Source of the DNA: Clostridia bacterium
GTDB lineage: Bacteria; Bacillota; Clostridia; Oscillospirales; Acutalibacteraceae
Direction of reading: 5' to 3'
Assembly (NCBI GenBank): GCA_017516745.1
Contig: JAFXBF010000014.1
Coordinates: 1 to 64,000, forward strand
Length of the DNA: 64,000 bases
Shown here: piece after piece, positions 24,003 through 33,260 of the stretch
How positions within the stretch are numbered: position 1 is the first letter of the stretch
Layout: every line of letters starts with the position of its first letter
Notes under the pieces: generated by a model
What the model saw: only the letters and a program-made list of their open reading frames with translations
What the model was told of the DNA's origin: nothing
Database searches by the model: none
Position numbers and translations under genes: made by a program

Positions 24003-25556
24003 TTATTTATTCAGTTTCTTATCGGTATATTTTTTGTAAATCAATCCGCCTATAAGCGCAAGCACAAGCGTTGCAAGGAAAATCAGCGCAGATATGAGGT
24101 ACTGCTTTTCTGCAAGCGTTGAGCCGCACAGGGTTGATGAGAGCACAGACGGAATTCTGGCAATAAAGGTGAGCACTAAAAACGGCACAACCTTGACGTT
24201 CATCATACCCACAAGGTAGGTAAGCCCGTCCTTGGGTGAGCCGGGTATGAGGTAGAAGAAAAACAGCAGGGCATAGGTTTTGTCGGAATTTTTGAAAAGG
24301 GATATCAGCCGCAGATTGTTTGCAGGCAGGAAGCATTCAACAAAGGCTCTGCCGAAACGCCGTGTCAGCGCAAGGATAATAAGCGTGCCTATAAAGTTAC
24401 CTATCAGGCAATAGACCATACCTAAAGCTGCACCCCAGGCATAGCCCGAGCCTATTTCAAGCGGCTCGGCAGGGATAATTTTAATCATCGTCTGCACGCT
24501 TCGTATGAGAATGAAAACAAGCTCGTCGTAAGCGCCGAACTTATCAAGCCACGCTCTGAACAGCACAGGGTCGGCTATTACCTTTACAACCTCTCTGCCA
24601 AAGAAAATCCAGCAGAGTATGCAGGCAGTGATTACGGCAAGAATACCGAGAATGAGTATCTTCTGGCGGTTGTTCGGGCGGATTATGCCGTGAATTGCCT
24701 TGAGCTGTGCCTTCCACTTGCCAACAGGTGCAGGGCCTTTGTCCTTCACCTCAGGATAAAACATGTCAAGCACGCCCTTGTAGCCCTTCAGCCACGGCTT
24801 ATGCTTGCCGTTGTAGTGGATAATCGCCGTTTTTTCGGCAACGTCCTCAATAGAGAATTCCTTTTTACTGCGGCTGAAAACACGCTCGTCAAGGTTGTAG
24901 ATTTTTTCGTCAATGAGCTTGATTTTTCCGCAGAAAAGTATGTTCGTCAAATCCTGGTCGCCAAGCCACAGCCGCTGTATGTTTTCTTCAAGCGTGTCAA
25001 GCACCTTTTGCAAAGTAAAATCACGGCGTATGGCGTCAAGATTCATCAGCAGCACGCCCGAATTGAAATAGAGCGTGTTGTCCTGCGTGCCGAGCCTTAT
25101 GTTGTTTGCCAGATTTACAAGGCGGTGTGTGTGGCTTGCTGCGGCAATATAATTGTCGTCAAGCCGCTGATGGTAAAAATCAGAGAGCGGTTGGCGGATA
25201 ATTATATCGGGGTCGAGGTAAAGACAGCGGTCAAGCGCTTCGGGCAGGTAGTGAAACGCCATAATGCGGTAAAACGATTCCTGCGGCAGGCGGTCAAGCA
25301 CGGGTGTATTTTCAAACCAGTTTTCGGTGATGAAAATACTGTGTACGGTAATATTATAGCCGTCTGCGTGTGAGCGGATGCGTGTCAGCTCCTCTTCGCC
25401 AAGCGATGAGTGGGCAATAAAGAGGTTGGTTTTAATACCCCTGTTGCTCTCACCGTAGGAGGTGAGCATAACACACAAGGGCTCAACATACTTTTTGTCC
25501 ACCGTGACAAGAAGATTTATGTCTTTATTCAGTTGAGCATTATTCTTGTTACTCAT
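24003..25556 (-). CDS. Fusion: GT8 glycosyltransferase + VTT (DedA/TVP38-like) membrane domain
   Basis: 517 residues. Residues about 12-275 are a family 8 glycosyltransferase: INLLVTVDKKYVEPL start, metal site DPD at 115-117, FNSGVLLMNL and the closing IIHYNGKHKPWLKGY. A basic linker follows, then from about 298 six or so membrane helices with the VTT-type pattern IPAEPLEIGSGYAWGAALG and YLIPGSPKDGLTYLVGM. GT8 enzymes transfer sugars from nucleotide-sugar donors; VTT proteins act in lipid movement and membrane homeostasis. The fusion implies glycosylation at the membrane, perhaps of a lipid or surface polymer. The frame is continuous; the start follows GAAGG by nine bases. Confidence 0.85.
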   Translation of the reverse strand: MSNKNNAQLNKDINLLVTVDKKYVEPLCVMLTSYGESNRGIKTNLFIAHSSLGEEELTRIRSHADGYNITVHSIFITENWFENTPVLDRLPQESFYRIMAFHYLPEALDRCLYLDPDIIIRQPLSDFYHQRLDDNYIAAASHTHRLVNLANNIRLGTQDNTLYFNSGVLLMNLDAIRRDFTLQKVLDTLEENIQRLWLGDQDLTNILFCGKIKLIDEKIYNLDERVFSRSKKEFSIEDVAEKTAIIHYNGKHKPWLKGYKGVLDMFYPEVKDKGPAPVGKWKAQLKAIHGIIRPNNRQKILILGILAVITACILCWIFFGREVVKVIADPVLFRAWLDKFGAYDELVFILIRSVQTMIKIIPAEPLEIGSGYAWGAALGMVYCLIGNFIGTLIILALTRRFGRAFVECFLPANNLRLISLFKNSDKTYALLFFFYLIPGSPKDGLTYLVGMMNVKVVPFLVLTFIARIPSVLSSTLCGSTLAEKQYLISALIFLATLVLALIGGLIYKKYTDKKLNK

Positions 25557-25648
25557 TCCTGTTACCTTCTGTAGGTTGAAGTGGGTTTGTATAACAGATG
25601 ATAGTGAAAAATTTCAAAGACAAAACTAAAGAAATGTTAAAATAAAAT

Positions 25649-25703
25649 TAAAATCGGAGCGAAGCGACCTTTAATTTTACATTTTGCACTTTGCGTTTTG
25701 CAT
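25649..25703. repeat. Heptad-armed repeat, fragment D (right half)
   Basis: CGGAGCGAAGCGACC core plus TTTTGCA-type heptads ending directly at the serS stop codon. Confidence 0.65.
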
Positions 25704-26975
25704 TTATTTGATGATGTCGCAGCCCATATACGGACGGAGAACCTCGGGAACGGTGATTGAGCCGTCCTCGTTCTGGTAGTTTTCAAGAATAGCGGCAACA
25801 GTTCTGCCGATTGCAACGCCCGAGCCGTTGAGGGTGTGAACAAGCTGAGCCTTATCCTTGGGTGTCTTCTTGAAGCGGATAGCTGCTCTGCGTGCCTGGA
25901 AGTCCTCAAAGTTGGAGCAGGAGGAAATTTCAACATAGCGGTTGTAGGAGGGCATCCATACCTCTACGTCGTAGGTCTTTGCGGAGGAGAAGCCGATATC
26001 GCCCGAGCTTAATGCAACAACTCTGTGAGGAAGACCGAGAAGCTGAAGCACACGCTCTGCATCGTTTGTGAGGGATTCAAGCTCGTCGTAAGAGGTTTCG
26101 GGGTCAACAAACTTTACAAGCTCAACCTTGTTGAACTGGTGCTGACGGATAAGGCCTCTTGTGTCACGGCCTGCGCTGCCTGCCTCTGCACGGAAGCAAG
26201 CAGAATATGCACAGTACTTGATGGGGAGCTTTTCGCCGTCGATAATTTCGTTGCGGTGCATATTTGTAACGGGAACTTCTGCTGTGGGAATGAGGAAGTA
26301 GTCCTCTCTTTCAAGTCTGAAAGCGTCCTCTTCAAACTTGGGAAGCTGGCCTGTGCCTGTCATTGAAGCACGGTTAACCATAAAGGGCGGGAAAATTTCC
26401 GTGTAGCCGTGTTCTGTATGTGTGTTGAGGAAGAAATTGATGATTGAGCGCTCAAGCTTTGCGCCTGCAGCCTTGTAGAAGTGGAAGCGTGCGCCTGTAA
26501 CCTTTGCGGCTGTTTCGGGGTCGAGAATGTCAAGGTCTGCGCCTAAATCCCAATGTGCCTTGGGCTCGAAATCGAATTGCTTAGGCTCGCCCCAACGGCG
26601 GATTTCAACGTTTTCGCTGTCGTCCTTGCCGATAGGGGTTTTATCGCTGGGGATGTTGGGGAATTCGTACATTATTTTCTGCTGCTTTTCCTCAAGCTCG
26701 GCAACCTCAGCGTCACCCTTCTTGACCTCTTCCTTGATTTCGTTCATTCTTGCCATAATGGCGGAGATATCGCCGCCCTCTTTCTTGATTCGGGGGATAT
26801 CCTTGCTGGCTGCATTCTGCTCCTGCTTGAGCAGGTCGTTCTTCGCTGTGATTTCACGGCGCTTTACGTCTATTGCAAGCACCTCGTCAACAAGTGCGTC
26901 CATATCCTTGTTACGGGTTTTCATGGCGTCCTTTACACGCTGGGGGTTTTCACGGATTACTTTAATATCAAGCAT
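25704..26975 (-). CDS. serS: Seryl-tRNA synthetase
   Basis: Charges tRNA-Ser. 423 residues; N-terminal coiled-coil arm (about 30-100), then the class II core with motif 2 [22 protein letters not shown] near 268 (shown in part: [14 protein letters not shown]) and motif 3 [18 protein letters not shown] near 382. The C-terminus VLRPYMG is typical. The start follows AAAGGA. The Nif3-like gene ends 24 bases upstream on the same strand, so serS is likely the last gene of a rhaA-nif3-serS unit. Confidence 0.97.
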   Translation of the reverse strand: MLDIKVIRENPQRVKDAMKTRNKDMDALVDEVLAIDVKRREITAKNDLLKQEQNAASKDIPRIKKEGGDISAIMARMNEIKEEVKKGDAEVAELEEKQQKIMYEFPNIPSDKTPIGKDDSENVEIRRWGEPKQFDFEPKAHWDLGADLDILDPETAAKVTGARFHFYKAAGAKLERSIINFFLNTHTEHGYTEIFPPFMVNRASMTGTGQLPKFEEDAFRLEREDYFLIPTAEVPVTNMHRNEIIDGEKLPIKYCAYSACFRAEAGSAGRDTRGLIRQHQFNKVELVKFVDPETSYDELESLTNDAERVLQLLGLPHRVVALSSGDIGFSSAKTYDVEVWMPSYNRYVEISSCSNFEDFQARRAAIRFKKTPKDKAQLVHTLNGSGVAIGRTVAAILENYQNEDGSITVPEVLRPYMGCDIIK

Positions 26976-26999
26976 TTTTACAAGTCCTTTCGGTTGTTA

Positions 27000-27755
27000 T
27001 CAATAGTATTTAACGGGATTTTCCTGTTCAATAAGAACGAAGTCAATATCCTCAAATTTTTCTTTCAGTTTTTCTGTAAGCGGCTTCATTGACGGGTTTT
27101 CTGTTTCAAAGTGCCCTGCGGCAATAACCGTCATGCCGCTGTCAGCCGCATCAAGGAAAACGTGGTGCGACAAATCGCCCGTGATGAAGGCATCTGCCTT
27201 GCCGATTGCCTCGTAAACAAGCGAGCTTGCCGAGCCGCCGCAAAGGGCAACCCTTGTTATCTTTTTGCCCGAATCCGCAAGGCGCAGGTGACAGCCGAGT
27301 TTTTCTTTTACAAGAAGGGCAAGCTCTTCACCCGTCATCGGCTCAATCTCGGCAATTCTTGCCATGGGTGTTGCGGTTTCTTCAAGCTCGAGCGGTTGAA
27401 CCTTCTCAAAGCCGAGCAGGGCTGCAAGCGTGTCGTTTACACCGCCAACGGCAGAATCCCAGCAGGTGTGTGCGCTGACAACGGAAATACCGCTTGTGAG
27501 CAAATCGTAAACCACGCTGCCTGCCGTGATTTTTTTTAGCGCCGAAAAAATTACGGGGTGGTGGGTGACTATCATATCAGCTTGCGCTTTTTTTGCCGCT
27601 TCAACCGTTTTCTTTGTGGCATCGAGTACAACGGCAACGGTTTTAACCTGCCTGTCGGGGTCGCCTAAAAGCAGACCGCTGTTGTCCCAGCTTTCCTGTG
27701 AGGAAAACGGAGCAAAGGAATTTATATATTCGTATATTTCTCTGACGGTGGGCAT
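27000..27755 (-). CDS. Nif3-like dinuclear metal-centre protein
   Basis: 251 residues of the NIF3/YqfO/GTP cyclohydrolase I type 2-like family. Metal ligands are in IVTHHPVIFSALKKI (H64-H65 region) and AAGHFETENPS (late His and Glu). WDNSGLLLGDP near 23 is the family signature. The long insert domain found in Bacillus YqfO is missing, giving the short form. Function remains debated in the family. It starts three bases after the rhaA stop, so it is coupled to rhaA. Confidence 0.9.
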   Translation of the reverse strand: MPTVREIYEYINSFAPFSSQESWDNSGLLLGDPDRQVKTVAVVLDATKKTVEAAKKAQADMIVTHHPVIFSALKKITAGSVVYDLLTSGISVVSAHTCWDSAVGGVNDTLAALLGFEKVQPLELEETATPMARIAEIEPMTGEELALLVKEKLGCHLRLADSGKKITRVALCGGSASSLVYEAIGKADAFITGDLSHHVFLDAADSGMTVIAAGHFETENPSMKPLTEKLKEKFEDIDFVLIEQENPVKYY

Positions 27756-27758
27756 CGC

Positions 27759-29006
27759 TTAACCCCTCTTTGAGAGAACGTCTTTTTCGTACTGCTTGAT
27801 TTCGGTGAGCCAGCCCTCTCTTGCAGGTACGCCCTTGCGTGCACAGTATTCTTCCCAGATATCGCCAAAGGGATAGAACTTGATTTCCTCGTTCATTGCA
27901 AGCAGGCTTGTGAAATCTGCGCTGTCCTGCATAGCTTTAAGCTGTGCGTGGGGAATAAGCATTGCGTAAAGCAGAGCCTTTCTCATATTGCGTGCGCCGA
28001 TAACCCAGGCGGCAACACGGTTGATGCTTGCATCAAAGTAGTCAAGGCCGATAAGCACTCTGTCAAGCGCATCGCAGCGGACAATTTCCTTTGCAATTTC
28101 CTTAAGCTCGTCGTCAAAGGTTACAACGTGGTCGCTGTCCCAACGCACGCCTCTTGTTACGTGAAGCGCAACCTTGTCGCTGAAGAGGAGCATTGACGGA
28201 ATCTTGTCGGAAACAACCTCTGTCGGGTGGTAGTGGCCGTTGTCAAGCAGGCATACACAGCCTCTTGTTGCGGCATAGTTCATATAGAATTCGTGTGAGC
28301 CGACTGTATAGGACTCAACGCCGATGCCGAAAACCTTTGATTCGACTGTATCTACAAGGTACTGCGGGTCAATGTGCTCGGAAAGGATTTCGTCGAGCGC
28401 ATCCATAAGCCTCTTCCTCGGGCCTATACGGTCAGCCGGTACATCCTTGTAGCCGTCGGGAATCCAGATGTTGTTCACGCAGGTAACGCCGAGCTCTCTG
28501 CCGAAGTATTCGCCGATTTTACGCATTGCCTTGCAGTGGTCAATCCAGAAGCGGCGGATTTTCTCATCGGGATGCGAAAGAGTCAGACCGTCTGCGGCAA
28601 GGGGATGGGAGAAAAGAGTGGGGTTTATGTCAAGGCCGAGTCCCCTCTCCTTTGCAAATTCAACCCACTTTGCAAAATGCTTGGGCTCAAGCTTGTCGCG
28701 GCTGACTGTTTCGCCGTCTGTGATGGCGTAGATAGCGTGTAAGTTTATCTTGTGTGCGCCGGGCATAAGAGCAAGAGCCTTGTCGAGGTCTGCCATAAGC
28801 TCCTCGGCGCTGCGTGCCTTGCCGGGGTAGTTGCCCGTAGCCTGTATACCGCCCGAAAGCTCACCGCTGCTTTCAAAGCCCGAAACATCGTCGCCCTGCC
28901 AGCAGTGAAGCGAAATTTTAACGCTGTCCAGCTTTTCGAGCACCTTTTCGGTGTCAATGCCGAGCTCTGCGTAAATCTTTTTTGCGGATTCATAACGTTC
29001 TGTCAT
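27759..29006 (-). CDS. rhaA: L-rhamnose isomerase
   Basis: Interconverts L-rhamnose and L-rhamnulose. 415 residues, the normal length. Characteristic segments: [14 protein letters not shown] near 30, [20 protein letters not shown], and [16 protein letters not shown] with the metal-binding His/Asp residues, then [17 protein letters not shown] at 29006 follows AAAGGATGG; the longer frame to 29075 enters the promoter. No rhamnulokinase or aldolase gene is in the window, so the rest of the pathway must be elsewhere. Confidence 0.95.
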   Translation of the reverse strand: MTERYESAKKIYAELGIDTEKVLEKLDSVKISLHCWQGDDVSGFESSGELSGGIQATGNYPGKARSAEELMADLDKALALMPGAHKINLHAIYAITDGETVSRDKLEPKHFAKWVEFAKERGLGLDINPTLFSHPLAADGLTLSHPDEKIRRFWIDHCKAMRKIGEYFGRELGVTCVNNIWIPDGYKDVPADRIGPRKRLMDALDEILSEHIDPQYLVDTVESKVFGIGVESYTVGSHEFYMNYAATRGCVCLLDNGHYHPTEVVSDKIPSMLLFSDKVALHVTRGVRWDSDHVVTFDDELKEIAKEIVRCDALDRVLIGLDYFDASINRVAAWVIGARNMRKALLYAMLIPHAQLKAMQDSADFTSLLAMNEEIKFYPFGDIWEEYCARKGVPAREGWLTEIKQYEKDVLSKRG

Positions 29007-29080
29007 ATAAAAAACCATCCTTTTCGGCTGAAATATTTCCGTTCGGGCAAATTGCATATTCACCCAATTATACATAATCC

Positions 29081-29109
29081 ATAATATAACTCTTTTTATT
29101 ATTTGTCAA
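29081..29109 (-). promoter_or_regulatory. Promoter of the rhaA unit
   Basis: TTGACA, 17 bases, TATTAT on the minus strand. Confidence 0.7.
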
Positions 29110-29132
29110 ATCTTTTATTATATATGACATAA

Positions 29133-29165
29133 AAAACCGCCTTGCGGTTAAGCAAGACGGTTTAT
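29133..29165 (-). terminator. Terminator of the CREST-type gene
   Basis: AAACCGTCTTGC pairs with GCAAGGCGGTTT, followed by TTTT on the minus strand. Confidence 0.75.
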
Positions 29166-29185
29166 GTAGCTTTGTTTAAGAAAAC

Positions 29186-30184
29186 TTACTTAGCAACCTT
29201 TTCCTTTGCCTTGTACTCTTCAAGAGCCTTGGCAACGGCTGCATCAATTTCCTTTTGCTTGTTGTGGTTTTCCGTTCTGTTATCAACCCAGACAACGGCA
29301 ACGAAGGTGCCTATTGCGGTGAGCAGATGCCAGAGTGAGTGACCCTGGAAGTTACCCAGTGCAATGGAGTTGATTTCGTTGTCGCCCCAGATGGAAGTGA
29401 TAACGAAAGCAATTGCGAAGGAAGCAAGAAGAAGGATAACAAGACCGATTTCGTTCTTCGGAATCTTTCTGAATCTGGAAGCAACAACAAAGAGAAGGGG
29501 TACGCAGGTGATGAAGCAGCCAAGCTCTGCAAGAGAAAGACCGCCGTGGTCGCCGCCCATATCGTAGGGAACGCCGAATTCATCTCTGCCGCCGATCCAG
29601 AGGGGACGGTTGTGCTGGATGAATACTTCAAATGTGAGAACAAGAAGGACAATAGCTGCCCAGATTGTTACTGCGATGCAAAGCTTGTTGCGGAACTTGG
29701 GGTTGTCCTCGTAAAGCTCGAAAGCAAAGCAAAGAACGCCGGACCATGCCATAAGCTCTGTAAAGGACATATCAACGTAGCTTGCAAGGAGCTTTGTTGT
29801 GATGATGCCGGGAGCAAATTCGCCGTAGTCTGCTGTGTGCATACCGACGGAGGTAACGCTCATTACAGCAACAATTGCAAAGAATGTGTACCAGTACCAC
29901 TTCTTGTTACGCTTGACAAGAAGGATAACGATACTGCAAAGAGCAGCAAGGGTGTATGCCCAGTTTGTCATAACAGCGGAATACTGTGCGCAATACTGGC
30001 CGAATGTGGTTAACGAGAAGGTGGAGTCGCCTGCAGCGAGCGCTGCGATTTCATCCCAGTTCAGGTTGTAAAGGTCGAACCAATGGATGAAATTGAGGTT
30101 TGCTATAGCAGCGCTTATCTGGCTCATTGTGTCGGCCAGGCTGAAGTTCTGTATAGCTTCAATTGCCATGGAAATGGGGTTCAT
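29186..30184 (-). CDS. Polytopic membrane protein with CREST/ceramidase-like motifs
   Basis: 332 residues with about seven membrane helices and a lysine-rich C-terminal helix. It has S-x3-H (S112-H116, SVGMH) at the end of one helix and H-x3-H (H282-H286, GHSLWHLL) in the last helix, with intervening Asp candidates. This is the zinc-hydrolase pattern shared by alkaline ceramidases, PAQR receptors and hemolysin III (CREST superfamily). The GHSLWHLLTAIG stretch resembles ceramidase proteins most. A lipid amidase or related role is inference. The start follows AAGGAGG. Single-gene unit with its own terminator. Confidence 0.65.
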   Translation of the reverse strand: MNPISMAIEAIQNFSLADTMSQISAAIANLNFIHWFDLYNLNWDEIAALAAGDSTFSLTTFGQYCAQYSAVMTNWAYTLAALCSIVILLVKRNKKWYWYTFFAIVAVMSVTSVGMHTADYGEFAPGIITTKLLASYVDMSFTELMAWSGVLCFAFELYEDNPKFRNKLCIAVTIWAAIVLLVLTFEVFIQHNRPLWIGGRDEFGVPYDMGGDHGGLSLAELGCFITCVPLLFVVASRFRKIPKNEIGLVILLLASFAIAFVITSIWGDNEINSIALGNFQGHSLWHLLTAIGTFVAVVWVDNRTENHNKQKEIDAAVAKALEEYKAKEKVAK

Positions 30185-30292
30185 GAAACAGCCTCCTTAA
30201 AATAAAAATTAAGCGTGTATAATTATACCATTGAAAACGCCGAAAAGTCAATAAAAATTGCTTTAATTTGTAAATTTGACTTTAATTTTACT

Positions 30293-31729
30293 TTAAAAAT
30301 GTCCGCCTCTCATTTCAACGATGATTGCGTCAATTCTCATATATGCAAGGCCGAGCAGCTCGATGATTTTATAGAAGAACGAGCGGATGCCTACACGCAG
30401 CTTGCCGTCGTTGAAATCCTTTGTCTTTTCAATCGTGAGGCTGTCGAGAAGCTCGCTGTTGTCGCCTCTGAAGGTTTTGAGGGTCAATGTGCTGTCGGTG
30501 AATTCAACCGTTGAGTAGGTTGTAACGTCGGCATCAACAAACGAATAAGCCGTGTAAGGCCACAGGTAGGAAAGCTCTTCGCCGAGTGAGCCCTGGTCAC
30601 AGCAGGCGTTAACGTTTACGTAAACAATGCCGTTGGGATCCTTGTAGGTTTTGCCGCTTTCAGCCTTGCCGACTACAAGACCGTCGCTGACAAAGTTTGA
30701 ACGGCCCTGCATATGTGTGTGACCCGTGAAAACCATATCAAGGTCGTACATTTCGTATATCGGCTGGAATACTGCGTTGAGCAGAATATTGGTTTCGGGC
30801 TCAAGCATTGCAACGCCCGGTGCGTAAAGAGCCTGGTGCATAACGCCTATGCGCCACTTTGCGTCGGGGTTAGCTTCAACTGCTTCCTTTGCCATTGCCC
30901 TGTGGTCAGCCGCAGAGCCAGATGTTGCATCAAAAACAAGGTAGAGCACATCACCGTAGCGGAACCAGAAATCTCTGTCCAGACCCTCAAAATACTTGCC
31001 GAAAAATTCGTTGGGCATATGGGTATAATAGTCGTATGTAAAGCCCTTTTTGTCATGGTTGCCGATTGCAAGAGCAAGCGGCAGGCTTCTTGTGTATTCG
31101 GGCATAAGAAGTGTCTGCCATTCGTCGGCAGCCTTGCCTGTCGAGGTGTTGTCGCCGGGGGAAAGCAGGAAGCTGATATCGGGATTTTTTGTGAGTGCCT
31201 CGTCAAGAACTCTCTGCCATACATAGCCTATGCGTGACTGCTCCTCGGGGTTGTCTGTTGACTGACCGCCAATCTGAATATCGCCGACAACCATCATTTT
31301 GTAGCTGTCAAAGCCCTTGCTTTCATATTTGCAGGCTTCACTCCAGCCGTTTTCGGAATACCACTTGTAGTAGTACGTTGTGTTTTCTTCAATGCCTGTC
31401 ATTGTGACACGGCAGACAAGCTGGTCTTCGTTTTCGGCAGGTGTGGTTTCACCCTCGAAAACGGTTGCGTTTGTCATAGCCTCGTCTTTTGCAAGCATAA
31501 CCTTTGCAACAGCCTTGTCCTTTGCGGCGTGCCAGCAGATGTTGAGCTCGGTTTCGTCTGCGCCGACACAGAGCATGGGCAGTGTGTTTTCATCACGCAG
31601 GTCTGCGTAAAGCGAGTTCCATTCTTCCTGCGTGAGTGATTTGTCGTCAAAGGCGGCAACGGAAATCACGCCCTGAAAAATGAAAACAAGAGCCAGAGAT
31701 AACGCCAAAAATTTCTTTGCTTTTTTCAT
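30293..31729 (-). CDS. Secreted metallophosphatase (purple acid phosphatase-like)
   Basis: 478 residues with a signal peptide (cleavage near VAAF, residue 26). An N-terminal Ig/Fn3-like domain (about 40-140) is followed by a calcineurin-type phosphoesterase core: GDIQIGG, SPGDN, GNHD, VMHQ, GHTH in order. The layout equals purple acid phosphatase-like proteins. Near the C-terminus (about 440-478) a helix with hydrophobic face follows (RSFFYKIIELLGLAYMRIDA), as in other exported proteins here. Acts outside the membrane on an unknown phosphoester. Confidence 0.88.
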   Translation of the reverse strand: MKKAKKFLALSLALVFIFQGVISVAAFDDKSLTQEEWNSLYADLRDENTLPMLCVGADETELNICWHAAKDKAVAKVMLAKDEAMTNATVFEGETTPAENEDQLVCRVTMTGIEENTTYYYKWYSENGWSEACKYESKGFDSYKMMVVGDIQIGGQSTDNPEEQSRIGYVWQRVLDEALTKNPDISFLLSPGDNTSTGKAADEWQTLLMPEYTRSLPLALAIGNHDKKGFTYDYYTHMPNEFFGKYFEGLDRDFWFRYGDVLYLVFDATSGSAADHRAMAKEAVEANPDAKWRIGVMHQALYAPGVAMLEPETNILLNAVFQPIYEMYDLDMVFTGHTHMQGRSNFVSDGLVVGKAESGKTYKDPNGIVYVNVNACCDQGSLGEELSYLWPYTAYSFVDADVTTYSTVEFTDSTLTLKTFRGDNSELLDSLTIEKTKDFNDGKLRVGIRSFFYKIIELLGLAYMRIDAIIVEMRGGHF

Positions 31730-31752
31730 AGAAAATTACCTCTCTTTATTTT

Positions 31753-32139
31753 TTACGGCAGTCTCTTGCCGCATTTGTTACAGAATTCAAAATCTTCCTT
31801 TGCCTTTGCTCCGCAATAGGGGCAGAAGCGGCTGCCGGGGGTTTCGTCCTCGGCTGTCCAGCGCTCAAAGCTGTTTCCTCCGAAACGCTCGTTAAACGGG
31901 TCGGGCTCTTCATTTTCATCTGTTATGTCGTACTGTGAGTAGCGGTTTTTACCCGTGGCATTTTTGAAATTGTAAATTGTGGTTGCGATTGCTATACAAG
32001 TCCAGATAATGCCGAAAATCGCCATAAAGCCGCTTGCCTGAGCCGCCATTACCGTCCAGAAAATTCCGAAGCAGACCATGAATATGCCCACAACTCCGCC
32101 CATCATCGAAGGGCCTCTGCCGGGCTTGATGCTTTTCAT
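31753..32139 (-). CDS. Small membrane protein with C-terminal zinc ribbon
   Basis: 128 residues: two hydrophobic segments (about 12-32 and 38-58), a polar acidic linker, then a zinc ribbon CPYCG...CNKCGKRLP (about 106-127). This is a common but functionally unknown architecture in Clostridia. Own promoter TTGACA-N17-TAAAAT on the minus strand at 32163-32191. Confidence 0.75.
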   Translation of the reverse strand: MKSIKPGRGPSMMGGVVGIFMVCFGIFWTVMAAQASGFMAIFGIIWTCIAIATTIYNFKNATGKNRYSQYDITDENEEPDPFNERFGGNSFERWTAEDETPGSRFCPYCGAKAKEDFEFCNKCGKRLP

Positions 32140-32162
32140 AACCTCACACTCCTTTTAGTTCT

Positions 32163-32191
32163 ATTTTAATATTAAAGAAAACTTATGTCAA
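32163..32191 (-). promoter_or_regulatory. Promoter of the zinc-ribbon membrane protein
   Basis: TTGACA (32191-32186), 17 bases, TAAAAT (32168-32163). Confidence 0.7.
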
Positions 32192-32206
32192 TCAAATTAA
32201 AAAATA

Positions 32207-32234
32207 TTTACATTTTGGGTTTTTGTGATACAAT
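32207..32234 (+). promoter_or_regulatory. Promoter of the PHP phosphatase gene
   Basis: TTTACA, 16 bases, TACAAT; divergent from the zinc-ribbon gene promoter. Confidence 0.6.
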
Positions 32235-32271
32235 AGTAACGTAAAAATTTGCGACTAAAAAGGTGATACCA

Positions 32272-33096
32272 ATGGCTTACAAAAATCTCACAGACCTTCA
32301 TATGCACACAAGCAGCTCGTTTGACGGCCATTATTCCGCCGCCGAAATGTGTGAAGCCGCAGTCAATGCAGGTCTTTCCGTAATAACCTTCACAGACCAT
32401 TTTGATGTTGATTTTTTTGAGGAGCACAGGCTCAGTGAAAGACAGGTCACAAGCTACGAGGACGTTGTTTCGGCACAGGCTGCTTTTGCGGATAAGCTGA
32501 AGGTGCTTGTCGGCATTGAGGTCGGCCAGGGTACATACGAGCCCGAGCTGACAAAGAAATCACTCGAAAAATACGAGTACGATTTTATCATCGGCTCTAT
32601 TCACAACCTTCGCAAAACTCCCGATTTCTGCGAGCTTGACTACACCAATATGACCCTTGACGAGGTCTACGGTCTGCTCGACAAATACTTCGAGGAAATG
32701 CACCTGCTTGCAAAGTGGAACGGCTTTGACACGCTTGCCCACCTGACATATCCTCTGCGATACATTATGGGCAACTACGGCATCAAGGTGGACCTTAAAA
32801 AATATGACGGTATCGTTGAGGAAATCTTTAAGACGGTTATTAATAACGGCAAGGCTCTCGAAATCAACACGAGCGGTCTGCGACAGAAAATCGGCGTGAC
32901 TATGCCGACCGTTGACTATGTCCGCAGATTCCGTGAGCTTGGCGGTGAGCTGCTCACAATAGGCTCGGATGCACACTTTACAGAGCACGTCGGCGCAGGC
33001 ATTAACGAAGGTTTTGCAATTGCTAAAGCTGCAGGCTTTGAGTACGTGACATACTTTGAGAAGCATAAGCCGGTTATGGTTAAGATTACAGTTTAA
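32272..33096 (+). CDS. PHP-domain histidinol-phosphatase-like protein
   Basis: 274 residues, cytoplasmic. The PHP motifs are complete: DLHMHTSSSFDGHYS (near 7), TFTDHFD (near 40), a Glu in GIEVGQ, SIHNLRK, and SDAHFTEHVG near the end. These match HisK-type histidinol phosphatases, the last-but-one step of histidine synthesis, but no his genes are adjacent, so other phosphoesters are possible. ATG at 32272 follows AAAGGTGA; the GTG nine bases earlier overlaps that site. Confidence 0.85.
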   Translation: MAYKNLTDLHMHTSSSFDGHYSAAEMCEAAVNAGLSVITFTDHFDVDFFEEHRLSERQVTSYEDVVSAQAAFADKLKVLVGIEVGQGTYEPELTKKSLEKYEYDFIIGSIHNLRKTPDFCELDYTNMTLDEVYGLLDKYFEEMHLLAKWNGFDTLAHLTYPLRYIMGNYGIKVDLKKYDGIVEEIFKTVINNGKALEINTSGLRQKIGVTMPTVDYVRRFRELGGELLTIGSDAHFTEHVGAGINEGFAIAKAAGFEYVTYFEKHKPVMVKITV

Positions 33097-33119
33097 CGGC
33101 TTTGCCGATAAACCGTAAT

Positions 33120-33236
33120 CAATGCAAAATGCAAAATGATAAATGCAAAGTTGTGGGCGGGACACCCGCACCCGAATTATATAATCGGAGCGAAGCGACC
33201 CTTAATTTTGCACTTTGCACTTTGCATTCTGCACTC
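33120..33236. repeat. Heptad-armed repeat, copy E (complete)
   Basis: TGCAAA-type left arm, GGGCGGGACACCCGCACCC core hairpin, CGGAGCGAAGCGACCC, and the inverted heptad right arm. Lies between the PHP and ispE genes. A dyad TTACAGTTTA/TAAACCGTAA spans the PHP stop codon just before it. Confidence 0.8.
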
Positions 33237-33260
33237 AATACAGCTACGGGAGGGAAATCG

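Noticed and set aside
24690..25373. 227-codon open frame opposite the GT8 domain
   Set aside because: No family features; antisense to conserved GT8 motifs.
33102..33260. 53-codon N-terminal extension of ispE
   Set aside because: It is translation of the repeat element; a good start and ribosome site exist at 33261.
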